Shown: positions 10,677 to 22,871 of the stretch, piece by piece | Numbering within the stretch: position 1 is the first letter of the stretch | How the letters are laid out: each line of letters begins with the position of its first letter | NCBI GenBank assembly: GCA_011037195.1 | Contig: JAAEAF010001519.1 | Coordinates: 69,501-133,500, forward strand | From: Triatoma infestans | Lineage: Eukaryota > Arthropoda > Insecta > Hemiptera > Reduviidae | Length of the DNA stretch: 64,000 nt | Direction of reading: 5' to 3' | Notes under the pieces: model-generated | Seen by the model: the letters and a program-made list of their open reading frames with translations, nothing else | Databases searched by the model: none | What the model was told of the DNA's origin: nothing | Made by a program: the position numbers and the translations under genes

Positions 10677-11771
10677 CAGGATATCCGGGCTAAGTTGTCC
10701 ACCCCCTTTTTCTCGGTAATTATTGATGATGGAAAAAAAAATTCAAATTATAACTCCCATAATTTTTTGAGTATTATCTAATGATATTATAAAAAGAAAA
10801 TTCTGCTGCTGATATGCAGGTTGCAGAAACATTTTTTTTTTTCAAATGGGAACCTCTATTTTTTATTATGAATTCTAATAAAATGAATCCTCTTCGCGAA
10901 ACCCCTGAACAATGTGGTACCTAAATGGCTTATTTACCATATGCCGGAGTATTTCCCACACGACAGTTTTACTAATTCCCAGAACTCTAACCGCATTTCG
11001 AACTGAAGTGTTAGGATTCTCCTGCACATAACAGTAGTACATCAAGCTCAATATCGAAAGTACGAACATTCCTAATCCTATTTCTTGGCCCTTAGCGAAT
11101 GACACTGCCAAACAAGCGGAACGTTCCTGTAGCAATACGAGCAATCGTTTTCCGGCTTGGGTGTCTTCATTCAGACAATATCTCCTGGTAAACCATTGCA
11201 GCTGTTTAAGCTTGACGACGGCATTAACAAAAATGTCGTACAGTTTTTTCGTTTGTCGAATATGGACGGTTCATCTTGCCGGAACAAATGGAAGTTTGAG
11301 GTAGGCTGAAAGTATTTTTTAAAAAAGGCATTGTTTACTCATTGTAAACAAGAGAGCATTTGTGCAAACATTCATCTTGCATTTTTGTTTGTGCCCTTTG
11401 GACGGTCTCTTATGCATTTATCCATAACTGTTTTTCATTACTATGCCAGCGGTAAAAAAACTTCTTTTTTTTTTGGTTCAAAAATTCATAATTTGGGAAC
11501 TACAAGAGCAATTTTAATTTTTCAAAAACAGTTTTTCTCACAAAAAAAAGTACTTTTAGAATTCATAATTAAAAATAGGGGTTCCCATTTGAAAAACAAA
11601 AAAAAAATTTGTTTCTGTAACCTGCATATCAGCAGCAGAATTTTTTTTTTTTTTATAATATCATTTCGATACTGCTTAAAAAATAATAGGAGTTATGATT
11701 TGAATTTTTTTTTCTATCATCAATAATTACCGAGAAAAAGGGAGTGGACAACTTAGCCAGGAACCTCTGGA
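10677..11771. mobile_element. Long-TIR transposon with Tc1/mariner-like remnant
   Basis: About 1.1 kb bounded by inverted repeats of about 200 bp (10677-10880 and 11562-11770). The arms match over GGCTAAGTTGTCCA, TAATTATTGATGATGG, CTGATATGCAGGTT and TTCAAATGGGAACC. TA dinucleotides flank both ends. The interior (11144 to 10875, minus) encodes a helix-turn-helix-like peptide reading NAVRVLGISKTVVWEILRHM, like the DNA-binding part of Tc1/IS630-type transposases. The catalytic region is absent, so this is an internally deleted, non-autonomous copy. Confidence 0.7.
10875..11144 (-). pseudogene. Transposase HTH fragment (Tc1/mariner-IS630-like)
   Basis: An 89-codon frame inside the long-TIR element. 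The C-terminal half, with VQENPNTSVRNAVRVLGISK and FRYHIVQGFREED, follows the pattern of a second HTH plus the 'hPyr-vQ-L--D' stretch seen in Tc1-like transposases. No DDE catalytic domain follows; the frame ends in the right-hand inverted repeat. Not a functional gene. Confidence 0.5.
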
Positions 11772-11776
11772 TACTA

Positions 11777-12626
11777 CAGGGTGTAACAGCAACTTCTGGC
11801 AATACTTCGGGATATGGTTTGTCACTTTATTTGGAACAAAAAATTTCTAATAAACCATGGTCCGATTCGTTCGCCTTCAAAAGTTATTCTTTCTAATATT
11901 TTCAATTTTCCTACTTTTTCTCATAAAATTGATTATATCTCAAAAAGTTTTTAACATAAATCATATTCAATTACATCTTTGGAAAGAGCATTAAATTTCC
12001 TATAAGAAACAGAAGTTTTATTTTAATTGAATTAATTATAAGGTTTTTCAGAGACTTTAAACTTAACTCTACAGCGCTTCGACTGTTAAAAACCACTTTT
12101 CAATAGTATTTTCTTATAAATTTCTTTAAGGCTAGCGTACGGTCCGGTTACAGAAAAAATATTACATTTCACCAGCTTTCCAACGATAATAATATCATGG
12201 GGTTTCTTTATTGTTTTCTTAAAGAAAATGCGAAATAAATGTAAAAATCCTCAAAATGAAAATTGAGAGCTGTTACAAAAATATCACAAGATTAATTAAT
12301 AATCCTGTAATGAACTTTGGAATTGTTATCTCATGATAGAAATTCGTCCAATTCTAATAAACTGAAACATTTAGTCGTGATTTAGCTGGTCTTATAGGAA
12401 ACTTCTGTTTTATTATAGGAAATTTAATGCTCTTTTTCAAAGATGTAATTGAATATGATTTATGTTAAAAACTTTTTGAGATATTATCAATTTTATGAGA
12501 AAAAGTAGGAAAATTGAAAATTTTCCAAAATGAAGGCGAACGAATTGAAATTATTAGAAATTTTTTATTCCAAATAAAGTGAAAAACCATATGCCGAAGT
12601 ATTGCTAGAGGTTGCTGTTAAACCTG
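11777..12626. mobile_element. 850-bp MITE-like element with long TIRs
   Basis: Starts CAGGGTGTAACAGCAAC and ends with the inverse, GTTGCTGTTAAACCTG. The inverted arms extend about 230 bp (11777-12010 and 12395-12626) and share ATACTTCG, AAAGTGA/TCACTTTA and ATTAAATTTCCTATA. TA flanks both ends, consistent with Tc1/mariner-type target choice. No transposase is present. It abuts the previous element with only a few bases between. Confidence 0.75.
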
Positions 12627-13209
12627 TATATATGTGTTTATGTGTTAACAGAATATTTCAAAAACGAAAAGTAACAGGAAACACCTAAACTGTAATTCCG
12701 TTTAGGTATTACCACGAAATTTTCGTGTCATCAACTAAATTCATCAACCGGAGTGCGTCTTCACTGATTTTTTTTTTTTTTTTTTCAGTTTTTCATGATT
12801 TTCTTAAAAACGGCTCCAATGATTTTCTTTAAAATTGGTATACTATGTACATACATAAATACTTGTCACTTTGATTTGAAAAAACTTTTTTTTGGGAAAA
12901 TTGATTGGGGGGGGGTTCTGGAGGAAGAGTAACATTAAGCTTCTCAATATTGTACCACCTATATAATACTAATATATATTAAGAAACATCGCTAGAATTC
13001 CAAATTTGAAGAAAATCTGTTAACCGAAGGTGCGTCCTTTACAGAATGCATTTTTTAATTTTCTTGAAAATGTCTATAATGATTTCATTTAAGATTGGTT
13101 TGCTAACTGCACAGATATAAACCTGTAACTTTTATTTGAAATATACCGCCCAAAATTATTTTGATTTGTTGTGCGGAATTCATGGCATTAATTTTCAAAT
13201 GTTATAATA

Positions 13210-13415
13210 AGCGGCCTCTACACGGTCAGTATTATTGTCAATATCAGTATTGACAATATAACCATCAATACTCGTGCTAACCAATCACAATACTTCATTA
13301 CCTTACACGATCAATATTATTGAAGTAACGAAGTTTGTGTTTGGTTAGCACGAGTATTGATGGTTATATTGTCAATACTGATATTGACAATATTATTGAC
13401 CGTGTAGAGGCCGCT
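13210..13415. mobile_element. 205-bp near-perfect palindromic MITE
   Basis: Begins AGCGGCCTCTACACGGTCA and ends with its inverse, TGACCGTGTAGAGGCCGCT. The arms stay complementary almost to the centre, sharing CAATATCAGTATTGACAA and CATCAATACTCGTGCTAACC. The flanks offer only an ambiguous 3-bp duplication (ATA), so I do not assign a superfamily. Confidence 0.8.
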
Positions 13416-13675
13416 ATAAGCAGTTGGTTGTGTTTCCAGTGCACTCTACTGGGCCACAATATAATTAACTATTCTATTGCCAATGTATCACCCTGCCACA
13501 TCTGTATTTATGTTAGGATTAATAATGTAAAATTTGAGTTTAAAGAAAAGTGAAAGTCATATGAGTGTTTCACATCAGAATTTTTTTTAATGATAACCAT
13601 TAATTATATTTTGGTGATTCTTGTGCATATTTGTAAACTTATTAGCAAAAAGTGAATGGGCTTATTGGTCACTAT

Positions 13676-14497
13676 TTTTATTTTCTCTTACTCCCTAGTA
13701 AGAGGAAGTATTGTAATCGTGTCAAATTTTCGATATTGAGTTTTCACCGGAAATATCCGTTTTGAGGTCCCCTGAGCCCAAAAAAGTGGTTTTCAGCAAA
13801 TGGTGTGTGTATGTATGAACAGCATAGCTCAAAAACGAAAAATCGTAGAAAGTTCGAATTTGATATTCCGTTTAGTTATCACCATGGGATCCAACAGTGG
13901 GTCATCTGTTAAAATTCCTCAACCGGAAGTACCACTTTGCTAGTTGTTTTTTAACGTTTTTGCAATTTTTCTTCAACTTGGTATATCAAATATGTTGTTG
14001 AAATTCCGACAATTTTTAAGTTTGAAAAAAAAAATCGGATTACCGGAAGTGCGTTTACTTTATCAGTTTACTAAATGATTTTTTTTTTTCACTTTTTCGC
14101 GATTTTCTCAAAAATGGATCCGACGATTTTCTTGAAACTTCGTATATAAACTAAACATGCACAGATCTACATCATTTATTAAAACATTTCTCTGGGAAAA
14201 TTCATTTAAGGGCACTTTTAGAGGAAGGGTGGGGTTACAGCTTCCTCCAAAGTGCCTATTATAGTTGATTATACAATTCTATCATCCAAACAAAATTAAT
14301 TAGAAATAAATAGATTGCTAAAATTTCGAGTTTCAAGAAAATTAGTAAACCGGAAGTGCGCTTTTACTGAACAGTTTTTTTCAGTTTTCGACGAATTTCG
14401 TTAAATTTGGTAGACAAACAATAAAAATTGTCAATTATAATTTTGAGAATTGGAGTAAGAGAAATTTGTGTAAGTGTTTCACACCAGATTTTTTTAC
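13676..14497 (+). repeat. Family A repeat, full-length copy
   Basis: Opens with TTTTCTCTTACTCCCTAGTA, passes the TTTCACCGGAAATATCCG block, the GTGTGTATGTATG microsatellite and the GAACAGCATAGCTCAAAAAC block, then internal tandem units marked by CCGGAAGTGCG. It ends GGAGTAAGAG...AGTGTTTCACACCAGATTTT. The 5' CTCTTACTCC and 3' GGAGTAAGAG form sub-terminal inverted repeats. Confidence 0.8.
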
Positions 14498-16310
14498 CAA
14501 TTTAGGATTAATAGAAAAATGAAAATAAAATTAATTGTACTTACATTTTATGGAGATTTTAAATTAATGTTTTGTCAAAATCAACAATCTTTTGAGATTA
14601 TCGCACATGATAATCTCAGATATAGTGAAAATCGTTTAACTACATTCATACTGCGGTCCGGACAAAATACTATGTAATTTTATACATTTTTTTTTCTTTC
14701 AACATGAAACAAATATCACTTAACACGAAAAGATTTCGCTTCTCGGACGAACAAAATATACCTGTTTTTTACAGTCACATCGTCATGCAGATTTTTTGGC
14801 TTTTTTTTTTTGTTAGACGGAACAAATAAACAATGGCTGCCACTGTTGCTAGGTTTCCGTTTGTCTTTGAGTAGGTAAAGGCACCGCCATTGTCAAAACA
14901 TTTCAGTTAGTTTTCGAATTAGGTGAATTTTGTGTTTTTTTATAATTTTGATATATAAACTTATTTTTTTACATGTACAGTGGCAGAGAAATCGGGACGA
15001 AAACAAACCGCTATTTTATCGTTTAACATGAAAAAAAAATATTTCGGTTCCCTCAGTTTTGTGTTAAACGTTTTTCACTGTATCTAAACTATTTAGCAAT
15101 TAAATTTAAACAATAAAATTTAGCAATTAAAATTAAACAATAAAAAAACATGAATTATTTTGGTGTCTTTCATTAGTGAAGAGAAGAATAATAATAATAA
15201 CAATAAGTTTCTCCTAGTTTTTAACATTAAAAAAAAACTGGACATTTCAGGTTATAGAGAAAACTCAGTAGTAAAAACAATATTACAACTGTAACATAAC
15301 CTTGTAGAGGTTACATGAGCAGTCTGGTTAACTATTCTAATTAACGTAAAGACTAAACTAAAATACTATAAACTTAATTTGGACATTTCAAACAAAAATG
15401 ATATAAAAAAAAAAAACAAGTATGAATTGTGGTTATTTACAGAATAAATGATTCAATTCCAAGATCAATTCGGAATCCAAACATAATTTGCTTATTGAAC
15501 TGTTTCTTGTGAACAGTTATTATGTAATTTATTATGTCAGTTAAAATTAAATTAATTATTTACAATTTTAAAAATCAAAAAATATTTTAAAATTATCGTG
15601 ACTTTCATTTCCCATTTTTTTCTCACTTTACAAAAGAATAAAAAAAAAACAAAAAACAAATCTGGGCAAAAATTATTTGGATAACGTTATTTCAACAAAT
15701 TATAAGACATAAAATTATTGAAGTGTGATTTAAAATAATTTATTTCCGCAATTTTAATTGAAATAAATTATTACTTGAAATAAAATTTTATATTTGAATT
15801 TCAAAACTTAAACATATCCTATAAGTTTAATACAAAAGCTTAAAACAAGTTTGTCTGTCCATTTCGAATTTTTATGTTAATTTAAATTTCCATTGCGTTT
15901 CATACGTCGCCAAAATATGATCTATTTGTCTGTCAGATTGTTTGTACCATAGGTTTTTGATTCAAGTAGTTAAGTTGGAAATAGCAATTTCCGTTGTGGG
16001 TCAGTTTATTTGTTTACTGTCCAATTTGTGGATGTGCAATTTTAATCATTTTTGAAAATGGCCCTTAAGTATGTGTATAAAAACATAAAAAAAGAACTTT
16101 TGTTTAGAATATTTGGGGGGGGGGAACTGATTTTTAAGATTACTCTGGGAGAGTCGTGTCGATTTTCTCTAAATTGCCGCAATCAGGGTAATGTACGTTT
16201 CACCATCTATATAATATTATACATAACTAAAGATTTAATAAAAATTGCAACTTAGAAGAAAGACCTTCATTAAGATCTTTGAAAATTAGAGTTAGATAAG
16301 TAAAATTGGT
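14498..16310. other. AT-rich DNA with possible decayed transposon ends
   Basis: Mostly AT-rich filler. Around 14700-15080 phrases such as TACAGTGGCAGAG and GTGTTAAACGTTTTTCACTG look like ends of Tc1/mariner-type elements, but I could not pair them convincingly. Short frames at 14474-14677 and 16052-16255 lack any protein signature. Confidence 0.35.
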
Positions 16311-16319
16311 ATTTCATTC

Positions 16320-16480
16320 CAAATTTTTACCTTTTACTCTGTAAAAGAAATATTAGATCGAGTCCAATTTTTGAAAATGAGTTTTTTCTGAAAATACATA
16401 TTTTGAGGTCCCTTAAGTTCGACAGAAATGTTTTTAGCGAATGGTATAATATGTTATTATACATATAATGTGTATATGTT
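16320..16480 (+). repeat. Family A 5' fragment
   Basis: Retains the block order TTACTCTGTAAAAG, TTTTGAGGTCCC and TTTTTAGCGAATGGT of the family A start, then diverges. Confidence 0.55.
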
Positions 16481-16899
16481 TGAACAAAATATAAATAAAT
16501 CTTGATTAATTAGTATATTATGAAATTATAGAAATATGTATCCAGTCATTTAAAATTGCAGCTCTTGCCAATCAAAAAAAAAAAAAAATTGCAAAAATTA
16601 GAATAAATGATTCTTAACAGAAGGTTGCCAGTACTGAGGAAATATTTTGTACTTACTATTCAATGATGAGAAGACGTGATATTTGTGTAATATTTCGAAA
16701 TGCATGTCGATAAAAATAAATCATTCTTCTTGAGTAACATTAGGTTTAGCTTTTTTATTTATTTATTTAGTTTTTTTTTTGGTAAAGACAATCTAACAGA
16801 TATCACTTCATTAAAGAATTTTATTTGTTCTTTCCTTTTAAAAATTTAAAAGGAGTGATTTAATTAAAGAAGAATAGGAAACGTAAAAGGTTACTCACC

Positions 16900-17150
16900 T
16901 GAGAGATGTGTTGTCCAAGGATTGGTGGGCACAAATGATATCAAGTACAAACAACCCTTCCGGTACAACTAGTAAAGAAGGATTCAACCCTTCTTCTTTG
17001 CATACCTTGAATGACGTAAGAGGCCGGCTGACCAACCCCAACCCTCTTGTCCATCTCTCACGCTCGATGAACATCAATCATTTTAGTGGCCCAAGTGCCC
17101 ATATCACCCCTTCTTCTTTCATCTGGTTAAACAACAGACCAACTGTAGTA
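16900..17150 (-). other. Isolated exon-like GC-richer island with splice signals
   Basis: A block of about 250 bp with balanced composition stands out from the AT-rich surroundings. On the minus strand it starts after a good acceptor (TATGCTTACTACAG) and stops at a strong donor (CTCTCAG followed by GTGAGTAA). All three minus frames contain a stop, so as an exon it would be non-coding (UTR or lncRNA). The plus strand is open for 94 codons (16908-17189) but the product is unfamiliar. It may also be a repeat fragment. Confidence 0.3.
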
Positions 17151-17439
17151 AGCATATATTTATTCTTTATGACCTTACGACCTTTATAATGTCGGCTGTC
17201 ATTTCTTACTTTCCCAGGGTTATAAGTCTGTCAATAAATTTTTTTTTTTTTTTAAATTACAGAAAAAAAAAAACTTCCGACGCTTTGAAAGGGGATAAAT
17301 GAAGAAAATCATGATTTAAATGGGATAGCTTGGGAAATCTTTTGGGAATTGCGTCTTTTTTTTTAAAGTTAAGTTAAGAAATATACCCCCTTCCTACAGT
17401 TTCTTTTAAATAAAATTTCACATTTCTTGTTTGTTATCA

Positions 17440-18115
17440 GACAAAATCTAAATGGAAAGTTTGGAATCTTTAGCAGTAAGGTATCTTCCTTCGTATATAT
17501 CAGCTCAAAAATATGAAACTTACACTATCTAACTGAAAACAATTCAGATTAAGTATTTTTAAGACTTTGAACAAGTTTATTTCATTAATTAAATATTCTG
17601 TTAAAATTTCCCTCTTCAAGGAAATCCATGACCGGATTTTCTTTTTTTTAACGATTTTCTTTTTTTAATTTTTATTAATCAATAATGATCACCCAAAAGA
17701 TTTTTTTCAAACTTGATATAATTCAATACAACGTTCAATAAGACCTATCACAACTTTTATTTGCATGTTCCCCCCAAAAATTGGTATTATGTGATTCTAG
17801 GGGAAGTGATAAGGTTTTACCCACTGAAGTGTATTGTATGGACCAATAAAATATTTATTGGGAAAAAAAAATTCCGACTTTTAAGAAGATCAGTCGATAT
17901 GTGATCAGAAACTGTGAATTTCTTAAATAATATTTTAAAGATTTTTTGAAATTTCTTCAATAATAATAACATTGAGCGTCTTTAAAATTTCTGTACTAAC
18001 TATTTTTTAAAAAAATTTTTCAATAAAATTATTTTAAGTGGTTCTGAGGAGGAAGCAGGACGTCACGATACCAATAAAGTGCCAATCATATTATGACAGT
18101 GTGTGTTTTACCAGC
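17440..18115 (+). repeat. Degraded family A internal units
   Basis: Worn copies of the tandem unit: GACCGGATTTTC at about 17630, a CAACTTTTATTTGCATG block, TTCTAGGGGAAGTG and AAAATTCCGACTTTTAAG. The family order is still visible. Confidence 0.5.
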
Positions 18116-18779
18116 TATAGATACAATATATTAAAGGCCATTGTAGTGGAAGAACGAAACGAAAAATAATAGTTTTTAAAAATAATTTAGAATATTTTAT
18201 AATGTGAATTTAACTTCAAAAAGAATGTATTTTACTGTCAGGTACTGTAAATTTGGATCATTAAACAAAGGCAAAATCCCGTTAGGGTAACTCTTTTGTA
18301 TAAGAGAATTCCCCCGCTAGAGAGAGAGCAATTCCAAAGAAGAGAGTCTGATATTAACTTTGAAGGATAAAGAGTAGACAGTCTAAACTCAGCCTTCAAA
18401 CAGAACACTACTTCAGGAATCGCTCTCTAAATATCTGTGCCAGTTTCACAATAAATTAAATAAGTTTATAATATCAAATAAGTTGTAGTTATTATTTTAA
18501 CAGAATATAATTATTGTTAACAGTGGTGACTTCTTTATTATTGCTAACACTTCATTCTCTTTTAAACTACATACTTACAAGTCCTTCATACAAATCCGCT
18601 CGTGCTACACAACAAGCTACCCACCTATATACATCAACACCACCAATACATTACACCATCTAGATATGTTATAATAATGCAAAGTTTTAACTATAAAAAT
18701 TACAATAAAAGAAAGTCATGTGAATTATCAGATTTTTTTATTTTTATTTTAAATTGAGTCTAAGCATTAATGGTGGAAA

Positions 18780-19690
18780 GCTGAAAAAATTGCTATTATA
18801 TGTCCTGAAGACCCTTCCCGAACTACGGGGAGGGGGGCGGTATTATATTTTGGCCGTTGAAGAGTAGCATATTAATGACAGAAACATATAGATCAAGACA
18901 AAATTAACTAAATTATTGTTAACAAATTTCCTTCCTGTTATATAATTATTATATCAGTAATAATTGTGTTAGAAGTATTAAAAAAACAAAAACCAAATAA
19001 ATAGTTTACCATAAGCAATTTCGTACAATCTGTTCTTCAACTATAAATTATTATATACCTTTATTTAAAAATGAATTATGTAATATTATAGTAATATACC
19101 TTCTTTTTTTTTTCTATGTATTAGATATTGTTATTAAAACTGTTATGTACACGTATTGTGTATTTATATATTTAATATTAAAAAATACATTAGTTTCATA
19201 ACAGTGGGTTCAGGAGTAACCCCCCTCCCCCCACATTACTTAATGTGTAACATTACACTGATTGCTCATTCGGAAATTGCATTTTCCTTGTTACGAAGAC
19301 ATTTTATGTTCATTTTTTTTTAGTTTTTTTTTTTTACTTTTTTGTTTTCCAAATGGTAACTGAATATTTTAAAATCTGGTTCAATGTTTTATTATCTTTT
19401 AAGTAATATTGAATTAAAAACATTTCCGTCTTTTATCTATTTATATTTTCACTTTTTCTGATAAGAGAGGAAATATTGCGAATGTTAAATTGAGAAAGAT
19501 GTACTGACAATTTTTAAAAGATAATATTACTGAAAAATGAAAGTAAGTAAATAAGTGGTTGCTGCTTACTAGAGAAAAAGTAGAAACCTAGAAAATAGAA
19601 AATAGAAAGATCGATATAACTCTGCGTCAGTTCCGACTTTAGGAAATGCGGAGTCATAAAAAAACATAAAAAAAAAAAAAAAAAAAAGCT
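18780..19690. other. AT-rich loop of the large inverted repeat
   Basis: AT-rich filler with short G and C runs (GGGGAGGGGGGCGG near 18830). A family A 5'-end-like phrase (TGATAAGAGAGGAAATATTG) appears near 19460. No gene. Confidence 0.4.
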
Positions 19691-19706
19691 GTGCGGTACC
19701 CTATTG

Positions 19707-20098
19707 AAAAAAAAAAATCTGGTGTGAAACACTCATACTCGCTTTCTCTTACTCCAGTTTTCAAAATTGTGATTGACAAAATTTTATAATTATTGCATCA
19801 AATTTAATGAAATTCGTTGAAAACTGAAAAAAAAAAACCTGTTCAATAAAAAGTGCTATTCTGGTTTACTAATTTTCTTGAAAATCGGAATTTTGCCCAT
19901 CTATTTATTTCTAATTAATTTTGTTTGGGTGGTAGAATTGTATAATCAATTATGATAGCAATTTAGAGAAAAACATAAACCCCATCCCTTCCCTAAAAAA
20001 AAAACAAAAAACACTTAAATGACATTATCAAGAGAAATGTTTCAAATAGAAGTTGTAGATCTTTATATGTGTGGTCGTATAGCCTAAAGGAAATCGCT
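19707..20098 (-). repeat. Family A 3' part, minus orientation
   Basis: Reads AATCTGGTGTGAAACACTC, then CTTTCTCTTACTCCAG, the 3' end of the family seen from the other strand, followed by internal-unit sequence to AAGGAAATCGCTGG. It stops abruptly at 20098, where the right arm of the large inverted repeat structure begins. Confidence 0.75.
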
Positions 20099-20647
20099 GG
20101 AACCGTTCGACCGAGCTTTCGACTTAGATGCCAAGTCATTTGAAATGTTTTTGGTGTTGTATTGTATGTTTGTGTGGTAGATTGTGTGTAGCATGAGCGG
20201 TTTAGTAAAAGGGCTTGTAAGTATATATGTTTAAGAGAGAAGTATTAGTAATAAGAAAGTAGTCACCACTTGCTAAAATATATTCTATTGAAATAATAAC
20301 TACAAGTTATTTGCAAGATATTATAAACTTATTAATATGCACTGATACTAGAGAGAGCGAAAAACAAGTGTTTTAATTCTGAGTGTCTACGACCAACTGT
20401 CTTGAAGGAATGCCTTCTCTAGCGGGGGATTTTCTTTTACAAAAGAGTTGGCCTAACGGGTTCTTGTGCCTTTGTTTCTTTAATTGCAATGACCTTATAT
20501 TTCAGTACCTGACTCTAAATACACTCTTTTTGAAGGTAAATTCACTATTTATTTTCCAAAACTGCTTCACTTAAATATTGTCAAAATTCACTCAACTATT
20601 TTTCAAAACTATTATTTTTGCATTTCTTTCTTCCACTACACATTCTC

Positions 20648-20790
20648 AAGATAATACAACTGGATCAAACATATCATCAAACTAATCTTCTATATACGTA
20701 GTTCTAATCCAGTAGTGTTATCTTGAGAATGACTCCATGATCGAAAGCTCGATACTGTATAATAAAGTGTTTTGTACATATTATATTAGG
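20648..20790. repeat. Small inverted repeat next to the large foldback
   Basis: CATTCTCAAGATAA at 20641 is mirrored by TTATCTTGAGAATG at 20718-20731, making a stem-loop of about 90 bp. GATCGAAAGCTCGAT and AATAAAGTG follow. Confidence 0.6.
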
Positions 20791-20799
20791 ACTTTTTTG

Positions 20800-22850
20800 T
20801 CATTTAATTCCAACTATCGTATTTTATAATAATGCGATTATTTTCAACCAATATATAATTTTTTCAACCAATTATTTATATTTATGTAATACATATTTTT
20901 CAATTTTTTTAATTTTTTTTTTTTTATGTTTCCAATTTAATTTTGTTTGTAAATCTATTTAAGATTTTGAAATGTGTGTTAGAAATTAATTCTTCAGGTG
21001 TTAGTGGCCACCTATATCCCGAGAGTATTACTTCTGATATGATTCGACCTATATAATCAAATCTCCTTTCTTGCAGTTGTAAATCAAGTGTGTGTGTGTG
21101 TGTGTGTGTGTGGTGAATATTCTTATTGATATTGTCACAAGAATTTGCTGGCAAGATGGCTATTCATTAAATGATCCTTGTCATGATAGGAAATTAGTTA
21201 ATTTATGAATGTATGGAAATAAGTAGCATTCAGTTTTGACACAAATGAAGAAAAATACTACTTTTGTAATTTTATCCTTATTGCAAAGTTTTCCAAATCT
21301 TATCGTGTATCGAAATACTTGCACCACTTTCTTTTTCCTGTTATTCTAAAAATTCTAGTTGGTTTTTATAAATATCTACTCTTCCTTGTCCTTCAAACTT
21401 TCAACCTTCTTAGAGTTCTTCAAACTTAGAATCTTACTAAATGTGTAAATGACCTTGGTAAAAGCAATGGGAAGGCTATACATTATAATGTTGGTTTTTT
21501 TTTACAAATTAATGGAACTAAAATGTAAACAACATTGCAGCACTGCTACCAACCTAAAAATACTTCGACTTCGTTATATCAGAAAAAAGATTCAGAAATC
21601 TAATCTCAAAAGTCGCATTTATCGTTAAACGATTTGAAGTAATCTTCAACATGAAAATTCTAGCGATGTACATTTTATATTAAACCGATGATAAGACTCA
21701 TACAGAAAACTAACTTTACAGCTCCCTCCAAAAAAATATGAAATTTCTTGTAAGAGTAAATAAATATATACAGATAATCTGTACCGTACAATTAATCTCA
21801 AGAGATATTACCAAAATTATTGGACCTAGAAGTGAATGAAAATAGAAATTATTTTGTATTTTTTTTAATACTTTTGATAAATATTGTAAGAGTAATAATT
21901 GTGGTTAAGGCAATAATTGTGACAAGTTCAAAGTATTATTTATTTATCTCTTTTAAGTCCTTGAGATGATTACATACAGAGTAACTTTTGTAATGAGAAA
22001 ATTTCATCACACTTTGATGGAGTTTTATATAGATTTCATATTTATTATTAAAATTAAAAATTCATTCTCCTGTGACATTAAACAAAAAAAATATTGATCC
22101 AATTGAATGATTTATATAGAGAAATATCTATTTTAACTAAATGAATAAACAGAATTTATGCAGCACATCACATTCATACATAATCTGTTAGGTAAACTGA
22201 TGATCATGTATAAAATCTTATACAGTGAAAGTATTATCAAGCATATCCAGAAAAGTGGCAAGTTGGAGAAATTGTATTTTTTTATAAAGATTAAAAACAG
22301 TGTGTTATTAATGGAAACAGCAGTAGTATATTTATTATTATTATTACTGTTATTATACATTATATAAATAAAGATTGTATATGTTTATTTTCACTTTTTA
22401 TTTTAAAAAGTGCATATGTGAAGGGAAAAAAATTTCAGAATGTATTTATGTTAATTTATTAAATGGAAATCAGTCCAATTCGGCATGAATATAATCTTGA
22501 ACATTTATTCATCTCAATTATTTTTCAAACATAACTATATTTTTCATTAGTTCTTTATATCCCTAGTGTTCAGACAAGAAGTGAAATTCTGTGTATGGTA
22601 CAAGCAACAAGATAAATGAAGATTGTTATCCTTAAGTTGTTTAGTTTATTTGCTGGCCAATTCATTATTTACTTGTTTTATCTTGTTTTTTTTTTCCAAA
22701 CAGAAGTTTTAAATGAGGATTGTTTATAAATTGCTCTTACTGAAATATTTTTCGTTGCTTTCTTGGTATGAAGTTTAAGCTTGAGGCGATTTTTCGTGTT
22801 TTTTAAAAAATATGTTGTCCATAGACTCGCAAACATATATATACAGATTT
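20800..22850. other. AT-rich intergenic DNA with a TG microsatellite
   Basis: A (TG)n tract lies at 21089-21112. The remainder is AT-rich; overlapping open frames on both strands at 22133-22367 are low complexity. No gene supported. Confidence 0.5.
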
Positions 22851-22871
22851 TTACTTTCTCTTACTCCCTAG

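Larger units (their letters stand above)
10540..13200 (+). repeat. Family A repeat copy, split by two MITE-like elements
   Basis: The 5' part (10540-10676) has the family opening TTACTTTC...CTCCTAGTAAGAGG, then the ACCGGAAATACATG block and GCGAATGGTCTA. The copy resumes after 12626 with TCAAAAACGAAAAG, ATTCCGTTTAGGTA and the CCGGAGTGCG internal units to about 13200. The two halves fit the order of uninterrupted copies such as 48393-49370, so the 1.95 kb between them is inserted. Confidence 0.75.
18140..20647. mobile_element. 2.5-kb inverted-repeat structure with arms of about 510 bp
   Basis: The left arm (18140-18660) and right arm (20145-20647) are imperfect reverse complements with a loop of about 1.5 kb. 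Paired landmarks are CCCCCGCTAGAGAG (18311) with CTCTAGCGGGGG (20417), GTGAATTTAACTTC (18204) with GAAGGTAAATTCAC (20532), and the GTGGTGACTTCTTTATTA block with its inverse near 20240. The right copy extends further and is bracketed by GACCGAGCTTTCGAC (20109) and GATCGAAAGCTCGAT (20739). It is either a foldback element or two copies of one element inserted head to head. Confidence 0.7.

Noticed and set aside
11331..11726. 131-codon plus frame as a gene
   Set aside because: It runs through the right inverted repeat of the long-TIR element and is mostly Phe/Lys runs from T and A tracts.
22133..22367. Overlapping open frames on both strands, hydrophobic
   Set aside because: Low-complexity ATT/TAT-rich sequence, no motif or splice context; chance frames.
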